Assembly (NCBI GenBank): GCA_017303415.1
Contig: JAFLBJ010000001.1
Span: 3,088,553-3,152,552 of the forward strand
Reading direction: 5' to 3'
Length of the DNA: 64,000 nucleotides
From: Chitinophagales bacterium
Lineage (GTDB): Bacteria > Bacteroidota > Bacteroidia > Chitinophagales > Chitinophagaceae
The position numbers and the translations under genes are program-made. Under the pieces are notes generated by a model. The model was not told the origin of the DNA, ran no database searches, and saw only the letters and a list, made by a program, of their open reading frames with translations. Shown here piece after piece: positions 44,508 through 54,068 of this stretch. Numbering within the stretch: the first letter of the stretch is position 1; every line of letters begins with the position of its first letter.

Positions 44508-47500
44508 ATTCAGGGAAATCGTCAACTGCACACCTGCCCGGGTATTCGTCACCGGTGCGCTGGTGGCAATCTTTGGAATATTCTTGATCTGTTCGAAGTA
44601 GAGCGTGGCCCGCACACGGCTATTGACCACATAGTCAATGGTGGGGTTGATGCGTATCACTTTTTGCCCCGCTGTACCAAAGGCTGTATTCTGATCAAGT
44701 TTGCTGTTGGCTGTGGCATCATCTCTTATTCCAATATCCAGCTTAAAGGTTACATCATTATCCATTTTCATTTTACCAATCCGCCGGATCAGGGGCAGTC
44801 CTTTCTTTCTAAAGTCGGCTCCTATGGTGAACTCGGTGCTACGTTGCTCGGCCAATTGATAATCCACGAGGCTGAGACTTAGCTGTCGGGATTTACGGTA
44901 CTCCACCCGGGTGCTAAGTTGGTTGGTAAAGGTCATTTCCAGTGAGAACAAAGGTTCAAAGCTTTCACTGATCGTGATATTGGGTATCAGGAAGTAGGGC
45001 ACATAGTTTCCGGTGAGTGTATCAATGAACTCGGGGAAACCAAATCGGAACCTGTCCTGGAAGAAAAGTGCGGAGGTAAAGCTATTCATGCTCAAATTGC
45101 TTCGGTACCCGTGACGGATAGTAACATTGTTGAAAATCTTATCCAGCCCGGGCAATCGTCCCAAACCATTATAGGTTACATTCCAGTTGGGTTTTGGCAG
45201 CAACCCTTTGAAAGGATTGGCGCGCAGGTTATTGTTGGTATTCTTTACCAGGCTAATACCCAGCGGATCTTTATTGGTATAGGCACCCAGGAAGGCAGGA
45301 ATCAATACCTCCTGTGCATAGCGTCCGTATCCTTCATAATATCCATCCGGATTCTGTCCATTACCGGTGGCATAAGGGTTCAGGTCCTTTAATTTACCGG
45401 ACATCACCAATCGGTTGGCCTCAAATTGCTTAAAGGTTTCAGACACCACATTGGGATCAAACTTGGTGAAGAGGGTTTGATAGGATATATAACTGATCGA
45501 GAATCCACCGGCGGCATACGGATTGAAACGCTGTAACGCTCCTGTGCCCGTGGACGTGGTATCCTTGTACAGTTCCGAGTAGTTCTTGTTGAAGTCCCGT
45601 TTGATGGTGATATCTATATTCAGGTCACGGATCGGGCTAAGCTGGGCTGTGATCTCCAATCTTTCATCATACCGTTGCTGGATCAGGCTATTGAATATCG
45701 GATCATGTGTCAACAGGTTCCGGTTCCCGGCCTTATTGATCCAATTCGTGTCGGGTTGGTACCCAAATGCAAACCCAAGTCCGGGATTCAATCCGCGCCA
45801 GTTCTGCCCCAGGATACGGGTACTGTCCAGATAACCGGGTAATTCAGTTCCTGCATTTTGGGAGTATTGTACCTGCACCTGTTTCAGGGAGGTGACCAGG
45901 CCGGCCATACCACGGACCAGACCAGGTATCTCATTTCGCTCCTTGGTCAACTTGCGTAACTGACGCTGCAGTTTGCGTAATTTCTTTTTAAGTTTCTTTT
46001 TATCCTTCTTGGGAACCTTTACCTTTTCGTTCTCCAAAATCTGCTTGATACTATCCACGCTTTTGGTCAGCTCCAATACCTGTGGATCCGTACTTGTCGC
46101 CGGGGTGGTTTTGTCATTCCCGGTAGCCCGACGAAGGAATTTTGATTTATTATAGAGTTCCTCAAACCGGAATTCAGAATTCAGCGTCTTGGTTTGGCTG
46201 TTGGTAATGGTATTACCCAGGTTCTTAGCCAGCAGAGAAGCGCCGATCCAATCGTAACCAGCCTTGTAACTGACTCGAGTGGAGGTCCAGTCAAGTAAAG
46301 GGATCTTACTTAATGGAAGGGTGTACGTAATCGTTGCTTCATGATGGTAACGGGTATTCCGTCCACCTTTGAAGAAGTTACTTTTCACCGAATCTTTTTT
46401 CTCCTTGGTATCGATGCGTCCCGCAGGCTCATCAATACGGGCATTATTGGTGGCGCTGAAATCAATATTCAGGGAACTGGTGAGGTCCCAACGCATAATA
46501 TAGAAGCGATCGAACGTAAAGTACTTATCATAGGTCTCCGGCACCTCATAAGGCCCACCACTCACATTGCGGGGACGAAGGGCACCAAACTGTCGGAACA
46601 CATCTGCCTTAACCGATAACTGCGAAGGGGACAGATTAAAATTAAAATCCCTTATGAGGTTAAACCACTTTGATTTGGATTTGATCAGGTTCCGGAAGGG
46701 TTCCACCTTTCGTGGTTGCGGGGCAAAATTATAAGCCAATGCGCCTCTGGTACGGCGTATCTCCTCATTCTCTACAAGCGGACTTTGGGAGACCGTACTT
46801 GTATGTGAGAAATTGAAATCCAGATTTGATATATCCCAAATCTTGGGTCGTTTGTCACCTGTCCGGTTCTTTTTAACATTGGTCAGGTTGATGGTCTTGA
46901 TCGTAGACACATCGATGGCGTTGCTCTTGATCGAGTCCCATTTGTCCTTTGAATTATTATCCAGTACCTGCTGAAGGGTAAGATCCAGCGCATACGGATC
47001 GTACTCCGGTAAACGGCTTGTACGGCTGATGCTGGCATATACGGGAATCTGGATCGCTGCCTTGCGGGGTAATAATTTACCCAGATCAAGGTTAGCAGAG
47101 ATATCAAACTGCCTGAACTCCTCCCGGCTTCTCTCATTTACTTTTTGGTCGAGTGTACCAAAACCAGCACTCCGGGCCGAACCGGAAAAGCTGACATTAC
47201 CCAGGTCGGCAAGGGTAATATCCACCCGGCCTGTTGCAGCCCATCCACCTTTTTCATCCAGGTTGGAAAGCCGAAGTTCATTGAACCAGACTTCGGTACA
47301 GACATTCTCCCGCTTGGCGTTTTGCACCGCAAGCAGCATGGTGGTGACCTCTCCCAGACTGGGGTTACCGATCATACTAAAGGTGAGGCCATCTATCGTG
47401 TTGGAATAATACTGCGAATTGGGAACACCGGCTTTATCCCGGGCAAGCTTGAGGTCGGTCAGGCGGGAGAGGTCAAAATCAAGGTTATTCTCTGCCGGCC

Positions 47501-50500
47501 AGATCGCCAATGAATCAGTTGCACCAAAGTTGGTTAATTTCAGGGGCACTTTTACTTCATAGTAGTTACTAACAGCATCTGTACCGATACGGATCACGGC
47601 ATTCAGATCACCATCATTCAGTATAGGACCACCCTGAACCTGCTCCGCGTGAACAAACATCTGTAACCGACCGTATTGACGAAGGTCATAATCAAAATTC
47701 CGGAACACACCACGTGCCCTTTCCTTTTCCAGCTCACATACTTTCAAACTGATGGATTGCTCATTCAGGAACAATTGTACATTGTTATTGCTGAGTTGTT
47801 GCTGTCTTTCAATTCCGGGAGGGATCACATATTTGATCGGCTGACGCTGGTCATTTTCCTCAAGGTTCACAGCCAACACTTCCACATTGGAAGGATCATT
47901 CGCGGAAAGCACTTTATAATCACCCGTGGAGTCAATTTCATAATCAAACCGGCGCCATTGGTTACGGATCAGTTCGAGTTTACCAAAACGCATCACCACC
48001 GTATCCTCAAAACCTGTCAGGAACATCCGGATGAAACGAATGGATTTAAAATCAGGAATATTGCCCACTTTATCCTGGTACTCTTTGATGGGGATTCGGA
48101 AGAGGTACCAGTACTCACTCAATTGTTGTCCATTAACGAGGTCAACAGTCACCTGCCGCTTATCGGTAATAAAATTGCTGCCCATGAGCATGTTGGGCTG
48201 AATGTCTACCCGGTATTGGAAATACTCTTCATTTTCATTCAATGTATTATCCCGGTTCAGCTCTTCCTGGTCAGGATACAAGGTAAAGGCACTGATGAAT
48301 TGTGAATTCTCAGAGGCCACAGGTGAGTTACCGTGTGGGTTATTGATATTTTTATACCGCGCCAGGATACCATCATTGGCCGTAAATGTTTCATCACGGT
48401 AATAACGGAAATTATCCGAAGCCGGGTCAAGTTGAGCGTTTTGGTAAGCGGCAGAACCGGCGCCAAAATTGGTCAGCAGGCTGCTCAGATAGGCTGCAAA
48501 TTTGGCTTGTTCATCGGTATCTGTCAAACCATCGTATCCTACATCCTGAAAAGGTCTGTCTTCGGGATCATTGCTAAAGGCATTGGTCACCTGGATGGGG
48601 TTGCGTGGTACTTTACCCCATACTGTTTCATCCGTGGGAATGGAGGCATTGCTTGGTGTAGGCAACCCGTTCTCGTATTGCCGTTTTCCATCGCGCAATA
48701 CATCTTCTGAAATATTACCCAATTGGAAATAAAGCTGACCACCTGTGCTGGAGGATCGATTGGTAAAGGGATCTTTCAGCCAGAATTCAATAAATTCAAT
48801 ATTGCCGGTTTCAAAATCAGTTTGATCGATATTGCGCATGATGCCACCCCAGGCTTCGCGTGGGTTGACTAGTCGGCCATTGGCATCGAGACGACCCGGG
48901 CGGTATTCAAAATTATAGGGTCCTTTTTCTCTTGGATAGTAGGCCATGTCAAAGGTGGTCAGCAGCCCCTGGCCATAGTCATTAAACCGTTGCGGGAAAA
49001 CTTCTTTTTGCAAAACCTGTCTTACCTCTGGTCTTGATAATTCATCCAGGTTCTTCTGCAACGGGTTGTTGGAATTGCGGGCTTCCTGCAATACGGTTTC
49101 TATATTGTACCAGGCGATCTTTGCCCGGTTATATCCATAAGACAGATCATTATTCAATAAGGCTTCGGGGAAGAGTTCATTTCCATTGGCATCCAGGGCT
49201 CCCTGAGGCGTAGAGGCCAGGGTCCAGTTGATTAATGGGAAACGAAGGTCAATGCTGTTTCGGGTACCTTCAAAATCGTCAATATAGATCACGCCATTTG
49301 CACCCTTTCCGATCTGTTTGGCGTGACCAGGTTTAAGCCAGGCTGCCTCCCCATAGGCCTGGATCGATGACATGGCCCGAGTGGAATAGAAAGGAAGTTT
49401 ATCCAGCCATTTGGAAAGGCGAGGTATTTCGGCGCGATAGTCAAAGTCAACCCCAAACATGGTGTTCCGCACAGGATCTTCTCCGTAACTCTGTTTGATA
49501 AAGAATGGTCTTTCCCCCACCCTCACTACCGTGGCTCCAAATGAAAGATTCTTGTTCAGCAGGTAATCAAATCGTGTGGCCATGAAATTTTTAGTTTGCA
49601 TGCCAAACACCGCGTTGTTCTCATAATTGACATCCACCGGTAAACCGGAATTAATGATGGCCTGGTTGATGATCTTGAGTGTCCCAAAATCATAATTGAT
49701 CTCATAATCCACATTCTCCCGCAGTACCTGCCCTCCGGCTGTGACAGTTACCGATCCTCTTGGGATATTGATCCCTAACTGATAATCAGCCTGGGAAATG
49801 GACTTGGATTTTCCTGTGATACGGAACCGGTTCAGGTTCGCAAAGGTGGAGGCAATGGCGCGTATCGTATCGTACAGCGGATAATAAATATACTGATCCC
49901 GAAGTGGCTGCGTATTATAAACATACTCAAGGTCACGGCCAAAAGGTTCAAGAATGGGGAAGATGATCCTGCTTTGGCTGGAGATCACCGTATATCCTTC
50001 CACAAAATCAAATTTCCCATCGGGCTGTGGGTCATTCTGGTTATTCAATCTGTCCAATTGAAGAAGGGACAGCAAGGGCTTTCCTTTATTGGCAGGATCA
50101 GATACATCATCCGGAGGAAGGTATTGTTTGATTCCCAGGCTGGGTTCTTCGTAGTAGATCTTCAGGTCAAAGTCCTGACGCTCCAGTTGTCCATACCCGA
50201 CGGAGTATACGTTCTTCATCATCAGGTCCCAGAGTGGAAGGTTTGTACGTTGAGAAGTGGCCTTAAGCAATTTCAGGAACAATACAGGTTGCGTATTACC
50301 TGAAGAATCCGGAGGTACATCGGTTGAGAATTCACCTACCTGATATACCTGCCCATTGTAGGTGTATTGAAAGGCGATGGCCAGTACTTCATCGGGTTGC
50401 AATTGCTGGTTCAATGAAAGGAAGCCGATCCGTGGGTTGAAATAGTAATCAGAGGTTTGAAGTTTGCGTGCAAATGTTTTTTCAAAATCCTGAACCGGCC

Positions 50501-51743
50501 TGAAACCGATACCCGTTAATACGCTCTGTACATTGGTTGAACTACGGGCATTGGGTGTATTGAGCAAGGTGGTATAGAGATCATTGGCATTATTGCGGGG
50601 CAGGTTGTTACCGGAGCCGGTGAGCAATGGGCTAAAGGGTGTATTTTCTCCCAGGTCCATAAAACCCACTACATCGCGGGTTTCAGTGGTGGCACCGGTT
50701 CGGTTCGTCACCCAAACTTCCACCCTGAGTATTTGAATATTGGAATTGACCACCGGAAGATTGGCCATGGCGGTATTATAATTATTCCTGAAATACTGCG
50801 CCATCAGGAAGTGGCGGTTCTCTTCGTAGTCATCCGCCTTCAGGGTAAAATTTTGTACCGATGCGCCTCCCTGCAACCCAACGGACTGTCGTTGGGAACG
50901 TTGGTTGGCCAGCACACTCGTGATAAAGAGTTTACCAAATTGAAGTTGTGTTTTAATACCAAATAATTCCTGGGCAGAAGGGATCAGGGTTCCTTTGGAT
51001 GTGAAGTTCACATTCCCCAATTGGAATTGTTTGACTATGTCATCTGCTCCGCCTCTGTAATCCAGTTTCAACTGGTTTTCAAAGTTGAACGTAGACTGGG
51101 TATTGTAATTGATCGGCAGTTTGAGTTTATCGCCGATATTTCCATCCAGTTGCAGAAGTGAATTCATGTTGAAGTCAAACCCGCCATTTTTTCTCGCCCT
51201 TTCTGGCAAAGTGGGGTTATTGATCTTCTGGCCCTGGTAACCCGCAAAGATGTCAACCGAGCCGGTAGGTTTCAATTCGATCTTCCCATTTCCGACGATC
51301 CGGTTCACCCAATCCTTCATAAAGGTGAACTTGGGTTTATAGTTTCTTTTGTTCAGGTCGGTCAAGAGTTTGGAGCGATTCCGGAAATAGTCCTCTTCAT
51401 CCTTTCTTCCCTGAATGGTTAAAAACTCGTTCATGGAATAACTCATCGGGGTCCGGTAGTATTTGTCGCCGATCTTTTCGACCACATAATACTGTTTGGT
51501 TACCGGGTCATATTCGATGGTGCGTTTTACAAAAGCGGTATCCCGAAGATCAAAGGGATTTTTGGAAGGAGATGAATAAGGATCGGTGCGCCGATCGGTC
51601 AGCGGGAACTTGGTGGTATCTTGTTGTTGCTGGAAATAACCATAGGGAACCTTGGGGGCATGTCTGGCCATGACCGTCCCACTGATGAATAGGACAGGCA
51701 ATAGTACGAGCGTACGGAAGATATTGGAGGTTCGGTGATCCAA
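44502..51743 (-). CDS. sprA: SprA, type IX secretion translocon
   Basis: A 2413-residue protein, the length expected of SprA (Sov), the very large barrel that forms the type IX secretion channel in the outer membrane and is needed for gliding. It has a signal peptide (about residues 8-26), then SprA-type regions: YYVVEKIGDKYYRTPMSYSMNEFL near the N terminus, KPTGSVDIFAGYQGQ, LLQLDGNIGDKLKLPINYNTQ, and many repeated beta-strand stretches ending TISLNQ. A lysine-rich coiled-coil-like stretch (KKDKKKLKKKLRKLQRQ) occurs near residue 1920. Gene order ruvA-sprA is seen in other Bacteroidota. It follows ruvA by 45 bases and is likely cotranscribed. Confidence 0.97.
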   Translation of the reverse strand: MDHRTSNIFRTLVLLPVLFISGTVMARHAPKVPYGYFQQQQDTTKFPLTDRRTDPYSSPSKNPFDLRDTAFVKRTIEYDPVTKQYYVVEKIGDKYYRTPMSYSMNEFLTIQGRKDEEDYFRNRSKLLTDLNKRNYKPKFTFMKDWVNRIVGNGKIELKPTGSVDIFAGYQGQKINNPTLPERARKNGGFDFNMNSLLQLDGNIGDKLKLPINYNTQSTFNFENQLKLDYRGGADDIVKQFQLGNVNFTSKGTLIPSAQELFGIKTQLQFGKLFITSVLANQRSQRQSVGLQGGASVQNFTLKADDYEENRHFLMAQYFRNNYNTAMANLPVVNSNIQILRVEVWVTNRTGATTETRDVVGFMDLGENTPFSPLLTGSGNNLPRNNANDLYTTLLNTPNARSSTNVQSVLTGIGFRPVQDFEKTFARKLQTSDYYFNPRIGFLSLNQQLQPDEVLAIAFQYTYNGQVYQVGEFSTDVPPDSSGNTQPVLFLKLLKATSQRTNLPLWDLMMKNVYSVGYGQLERQDFDLKIYYEEPSLGIKQYLPPDDVSDPANKGKPLLSLLQLDRLNNQNDPQPDGKFDFVEGYTVISSQSRIIFPILEPFGRDLEYVYNTQPLRDQYIYYPLYDTIRAIASTFANLNRFRITGKSKSISQADYQLGINIPRGSVTVTAGGQVLRENVDYEINYDFGTLKIINQAIINSGLPVDVNYENNAVFGMQTKNFMATRFDYLLNKNLSFGATVVRVGERPFFIKQSYGEDPVRNTMFGVDFDYRAEIPRLSKWLDKLPFYSTRAMSSIQAYGEAAWLKPGHAKQIGKGANGVIYIDDFEGTRNSIDLRFPLINWTLASTPQGALDANGNELFPEALLNNDLSYGYNRAKIAWYNIETVLQEARNSNNPLQKNLDELSRPEVRQVLQKEVFPQRFNDYGQGLLTTFDMAYYPREKGPYNFEYRPGRLDANGRLVNPREAWGGIMRNIDQTDFETGNIEFIEFWLKDPFTNRSSSTGGQLYFQLGNISEDVLRDGKRQYENGLPTPSNASIPTDETVWGKVPRNPIQVTNAFSNDPEDRPFQDVGYDGLTDTDEQAKFAAYLSSLLTNFGAGSAAYQNAQLDPASDNFRYYRDETFTANDGILARYKNINNPHGNSPVASENSQFISAFTLYPDQEELNRDNTLNENEEYFQYRVDIQPNMLMGSNFITDKRQVTVDLVNGQQLSEYWYLFRIPIKEYQDKVGNIPDFKSIRFIRMFLTGFEDTVVMRFGKLELIRNQWRRFDYEIDSTGDYKVLSANDPSNVEVLAVNLEENDQRQPIKYVIPPGIERQQQLSNNNVQLFLNEQSISLKVCELEKERARGVFRNFDYDLRQYGRLQMFVHAEQVQGGPILNDGDLNAVIRIGTDAVSNYYEVKVPLKLTNFGATDSLAIWPAENNLDFDLSRLTDLKLARDKAGVPNSQYYSNTIDGLTFSMIGNPSLGEVTTMLLAVQNAKRENVCTEVWFNELRLSNLDEKGGWAATGRVDITLADLGNVSFSGSARSAGFGTLDQKVNERSREEFRQFDISANLDLGKLLPRKAAIQIPVYASISRTSRLPEYDPYALDLTLQQVLDNNSKDKWDSIKSNAIDVSTIKTINLTNVKKNRTGDKRPKIWDISNLDFNFSHTSTVSQSPLVENEEIRRTRGALAYNFAPQPRKVEPFRNLIKSKSKWFNLIRDFNFNLSPSQLSVKADVFRQFGALRPRNVSGGPYEVPETYDKYFTFDRFYIMRWDLTSSLNIDFSATNNARIDEPAGRIDTKEKKDSVKSNFFKGGRNTRYHHEATITYTLPLSKIPLLDWTSTRVSYKAGYDWIGASLLAKNLGNTITNSQTKTLNSEFRFEELYNKSKFLRRATGNDKTTPATSTDPQVLELTKSVDSIKQILENEKVKVPKKDKKKLKKKLRKLQRQLRKLTKERNEIPGLVRGMAGLVTSLKQVQVQYSQNAGTELPGYLDSTRILGQNWRGLNPGLGFAFGYQPDTNWINKAGNRNLLTHDPIFNSLIQQRYDERLEITAQLSPIRDLNIDITIKRDFNKNYSELYKDTTSTGTGALQRFNPYAAGGFSISYISYQTLFTKFDPNVVSETFKQFEANRLVMSGKLKDLNPYATGNGQNPDGYYEGYGRYAQEVLIPAFLGAYTNKDPLGISLVKNTNNNLRANPFKGLLPKPNWNVTYNGLGRLPGLDKIFNNVTIRHGYRSNLSMNSFTSALFFQDRFRFGFPEFIDTLTGNYVPYFLIPNITISESFEPLFSLEMTFTNQLSTRVEYRKSRQLSLSLVDYQLAEQRSTEFTIGADFRKKGLPLIRRIGKMKMDNDVTFKLDIGIRDDATANSKLDQNTAFGTAGQKVIRINPTIDYVVNSRVRATLYFEQIKNIPKIATSAPVTNTRAGVQLTISLNQ

Positions 51744-51788
51744 GTCTATTTCTCGACAATTAGTTAGGTAGAAGTTCAGTCGATACGC

Positions 51789-52373
51789 TTATACGGTTTT
51801 AAGTGCTTTCTTGATGACCTCTTCAACAGAGGTATTTGAGGGTAAGGATTGAATAACTTTCTGAACGGCTTGTTCGGCGGTATTCCGACCGATCCCAAGT
51901 GCGATCAGAGCATTTAACGCATCGGCATGCAAAGTATTGTGTTTCATGGGAGAAATACTTGTTTCGGCTGGATTTTTGGCCAGTTTATCCTTCAGTTCCA
52001 ACACCAGTCTTTCGGCCGTCTTTTTCCCGATCCCTTTGATGCTTTCCAGGGTCTTTACATCACCGGCCAGGATGGCCCGGGAAAATTCATCTGGTTTGAG
52101 GTAGGATAATACCATCCGGGCAGTGGCTGCCCCTACTCCGGAAACCCCCAAAAGCGCCATAAACATTTCTTTTTCAGCAAGTTCATAAAACCCAAACAAA
52201 ATATGGGCATCCTCCCGGATCAACAGGGAAGTATATAATTGTCCCTCTTCCAGGTCCTGGATGCGGGTAAACGTGTTCAGGCTGATATGGACCTCATAAC
52301 CCACTCCCTGAACGTCGACATGGACGAGGGCCGGGGATTTTTGTACAAACCGGCCACGGAGAAAAGCGATCAT
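51789..52373 (-). CDS. ruvA: Holliday junction branch-migration protein RuvA
   Basis: A 194-residue RuvA, which binds four-way DNA junctions and loads RuvB. Domain I (MIAFLRGRFVQKSPALVHVDVQGVGYEVHIS), domain II helix-hairpin-helix motifs (LLGVSGVGAATARMVLSYL and LESIKGIGKKTAERLVLELKDKL) and C-terminal domain III (ALIALGIGRNTAEQAVQKVI) are all visible. The open frame upstream to 52592 is translated repeat sequence with His-Pro-Ser units and is not part of the protein. It leads the ruvA-sprA unit, with the composite heptad region immediately before its start. Confidence 0.96.
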   Translation of the reverse strand: MIAFLRGRFVQKSPALVHVDVQGVGYEVHISLNTFTRIQDLEEGQLYTSLLIREDAHILFGFYELAEKEMFMALLGVSGVGAATARMVLSYLKPDEFSRAILAGDVKTLESIKGIGKKTAERLVLELKDKLAKNPAETSISPMKHNTLHADALNALIALGIGRNTAEQAVQKVIQSLPSNTSVEEVIKKALKTV

Positions 52374-52390
52374 GGGGGCGAAGATAGGGA

Positions 52391-52650
52391 AGGATGTTGG
52401 ATGTTGGAGGTTGGAGGACGGATGACGGATGACAGATGACAGGAAAGGATGTTGGAGGTTGGATGTTGGATGTTGGATGACAGATGACGGATGACAGATG
52501 ACAGAGGTCCAATGTCCTAGGCCCCAGGTCCGGACTTCAGGGTCAAGCAGCCTGACATCCAACATCCAACATCCTTTCCTGTCATCTGTCATCCGTCATC
52601 TGTCATCCGTCCTCCGTCATCTGTCATCCGACTTCCAACCCCCGACTCCC
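52391..52650. repeat. Composite heptad region between ruvA and fabH
   Basis: About 260 bp of 7-bp units. The left arm alternates GGATGTT-type and GATGACR-type units; from about 52506 there are AGGTCCA/ATGTCCT-type units; from 52550 the reverse complements of the left-arm families follow (CATCCAA, GTCATCY). The inverted arms could pair over 90 bp or more. It fills the whole 312-bp gap between the divergent ruvA and fabH genes except for the fabH promoter at the end. Confidence 0.9.
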
Positions 52651-52659
52651 GTCCTTTTC

Positions 52660-52667
52660 CTATCTTC
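52660..52667 (+). promoter_or_regulatory. Near-consensus -7 box for fabH
   Basis: TATCTTCG, one mismatch from TAnnTTTG, 18 bases before the fabH ATG and directly after the composite heptad region. Confidence 0.4.
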
Positions 52668-52685
52668 GCACGATAATTTTTTTAC

Positions 52686-53684
52686 ATGAGCCAAAAGATC
52701 ACAGCCGCCATTACTGCAGTGGGAGGATATGTTCCGGAAGACAAGCTGACCAATTTTGACCTTGAAAAAATGGTAGATACCAACGATGAGTGGATCCGTA
52801 CGCGAACCGGTATCGAAGAACGCCGTATCCTCAAAGGAGAAGGGAAAGGCACTTCGGATATGGTGGTGCCTGCCGTGCGCGAGATCTGTGAGAAAAGAGG
52901 CATTTCACCCGAAGAAATTGACTGCCTGATCGTGGCCACGGTAACCCCTGACATGGTGTTTCCGGCCACAGCAAATATTGCCTGCGACAAATTAGGCGCA
53001 AAGAATGCCTTTGGCTTTGATGTGTCTGCGGCGTGTTCTGGTTTTTTATACTCACTCACCCTGGGTGCTTCCTTTATTGAAAGTGGACGATACAAGAAAG
53101 TTGTGGTTTGCGGAGCCGATAAAATGAGCGCGATCGTTGATTACACAGATCGGGCCACCTGTATCATCTTTGGTGATGGCGCTGGTGCCGTTTTGCTGGA
53201 ACCCAACACAGAAGGGCTTGGCATTAAAGACAGCATTCTGAAAAGCGACGGAAGCGGAGGTCAGTTTCTCCACATGAAAGCCGGTGGCTCTGTTCGCCCC
53301 TCCTCTGCCGAAACCGTAGCGAACAAAGAACATTATATTTTTCAGGAAGGACAGGCTGTTTTCAAATTCGCTGTTAAAGGGATGGCAGATGTGAGTGCTG
53401 AATTACTTGAACGAAATAACCTGACGGGTGATGATATCGCCTGGTTAGTACCACACCAGGCCAACCTCCGTATTATTGATGCGACCGCTAATCGCATGGG
53501 TCTTACCAAAGAAAAGGTAATGATCAATATCCAGCGTTATGGCAATACCACTGCAGGCACCATCCCTCTTTGTCTCTGGGAGTGGGAAAACAAGTTACAC
53601 AAAGGCGATAAGATCGTTTTGGCCGCCTTTGGAGGTGGCTTTACCTGGGGTGCCACCCTGCTGGAATGGGCCTATGACAAGTAA
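52686..53684 (+). CDS. fabH: 3-oxoacyl-ACP synthase III
   Basis: A 332-residue FabH, which starts fatty-acid synthesis by condensing an acyl-CoA with malonyl-ACP. The catalytic triad is C117 ([11 protein letters not shown]), His in [11 protein letters not shown], and Asn in [12 protein letters not shown]. The full length and the C-terminal [16 protein letters not shown] are present. FabD is at 57.7 kb, on the other strand, so the fatty-acid genes are close but not in one operon. The preceding 312 bp are the composite heptad region. Confidence 0.97.
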   Translation: MSQKITAAITAVGGYVPEDKLTNFDLEKMVDTNDEWIRTRTGIEERRILKGEGKGTSDMVVPAVREICEKRGISPEEIDCLIVATVTPDMVFPATANIACDKLGAKNAFGFDVSAACSGFLYSLTLGASFIESGRYKKVVVCGADKMSAIVDYTDRATCIIFGDGAGAVLLEPNTEGLGIKDSILKSDGSGGQFLHMKAGGSVRPSSAETVANKEHYIFQEGQAVFKFAVKGMADVSAELLERNNLTGDDIAWLVPHQANLRIIDATANRMGLTKEKVMINIQRYGNTTAGTIPLCLWEWENKLHKGDKIVLAAFGGGFTWGATLLEWAYDK

Positions 53685-53741
53685 TCCATGTTAAATTTTT
53701 TGTTTTACTGCTAATTACTTCCAAAGCTTAGCATATTCAGC

Positions 53742-53749
53742 TATTTTTA
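53742..53749 (+). promoter_or_regulatory. Near-consensus -7 box for the small membrane protein
   Basis: TATTTTTA, one mismatch from TAnnTTTG, 33 bases before the ATG at 53783. Confidence 0.4.
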
Positions 53750-53782
53750 TGCTCCCTTATCCTGGTAAAACAAAAAACCAAC

Positions 53783-54022
53783 ATGAGATTACTGATTAAG
53801 GCCAAATTCTGGATTAAGGTTCTGTTATTCACCATTTTCAATTTTCTTCTTTGCCTGATCTTTGGTGTCCTGTTTCGTTCAGGAACAGTTCAGGAACATA
53901 TAGATTCGATTGGAGAGAAGGACCTCTGGAATTATTTCTTCCTGTCTATCGGCTTTGCCCTCGCTTTCAGTCTCTGGTTCTACAATGACCCCGAATCCAA
54001 AAAATCAAGATCGGATCGGTGA
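53783..54022 (+). CDS. Small two-helix membrane protein
   Basis: A 79-residue protein, unrecognised, with two hydrophobic helices (about 11-31, VLLFTIFNFLLCLIFGVLF, and 48-66, YFFLSIGFALAFSLWFY) and a charged basic tail (SKKSRSDR). It sits between fabH and the trans-sulfuration gene. The amino-acid composition and a plausible promoter upstream favour a true gene. Confidence 0.6.
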   Translation: MRLLIKAKFWIKVLLFTIFNFLLCLIFGVLFRSGTVQEHIDSIGEKDLWNYFFLSIGFALAFSLWFYNDPESKKSRSDR

Positions 54023-54031
54023 TAAATCGGT

Positions 54032-54039
54032 TATTTTTG
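54032..54039 (+). promoter_or_regulatory. Bacteroidota -7 box for the trans-sulfuration gene
   Basis: TATTTTTG, exact consensus, 29 bases before the ATG at 54069. Confidence 0.6.
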
Positions 54040-54068
54040 ACCTTATTCATTCACTGATCTAGATTCAC

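Noticed and set aside
52374..52592. A 73-codon upstream extension of ruvA with repeated His-Pro-Ser/Ser-Val-Ile peptides
   Set aside because: It is the translation of the heptad array; the conserved RuvA protein begins at MIAFLRGRF (52373).
52391..52650. Possible CRISPR array
   Set aside because: Units are only 7 bp with no spacers between them, and no cas gene is in the window.
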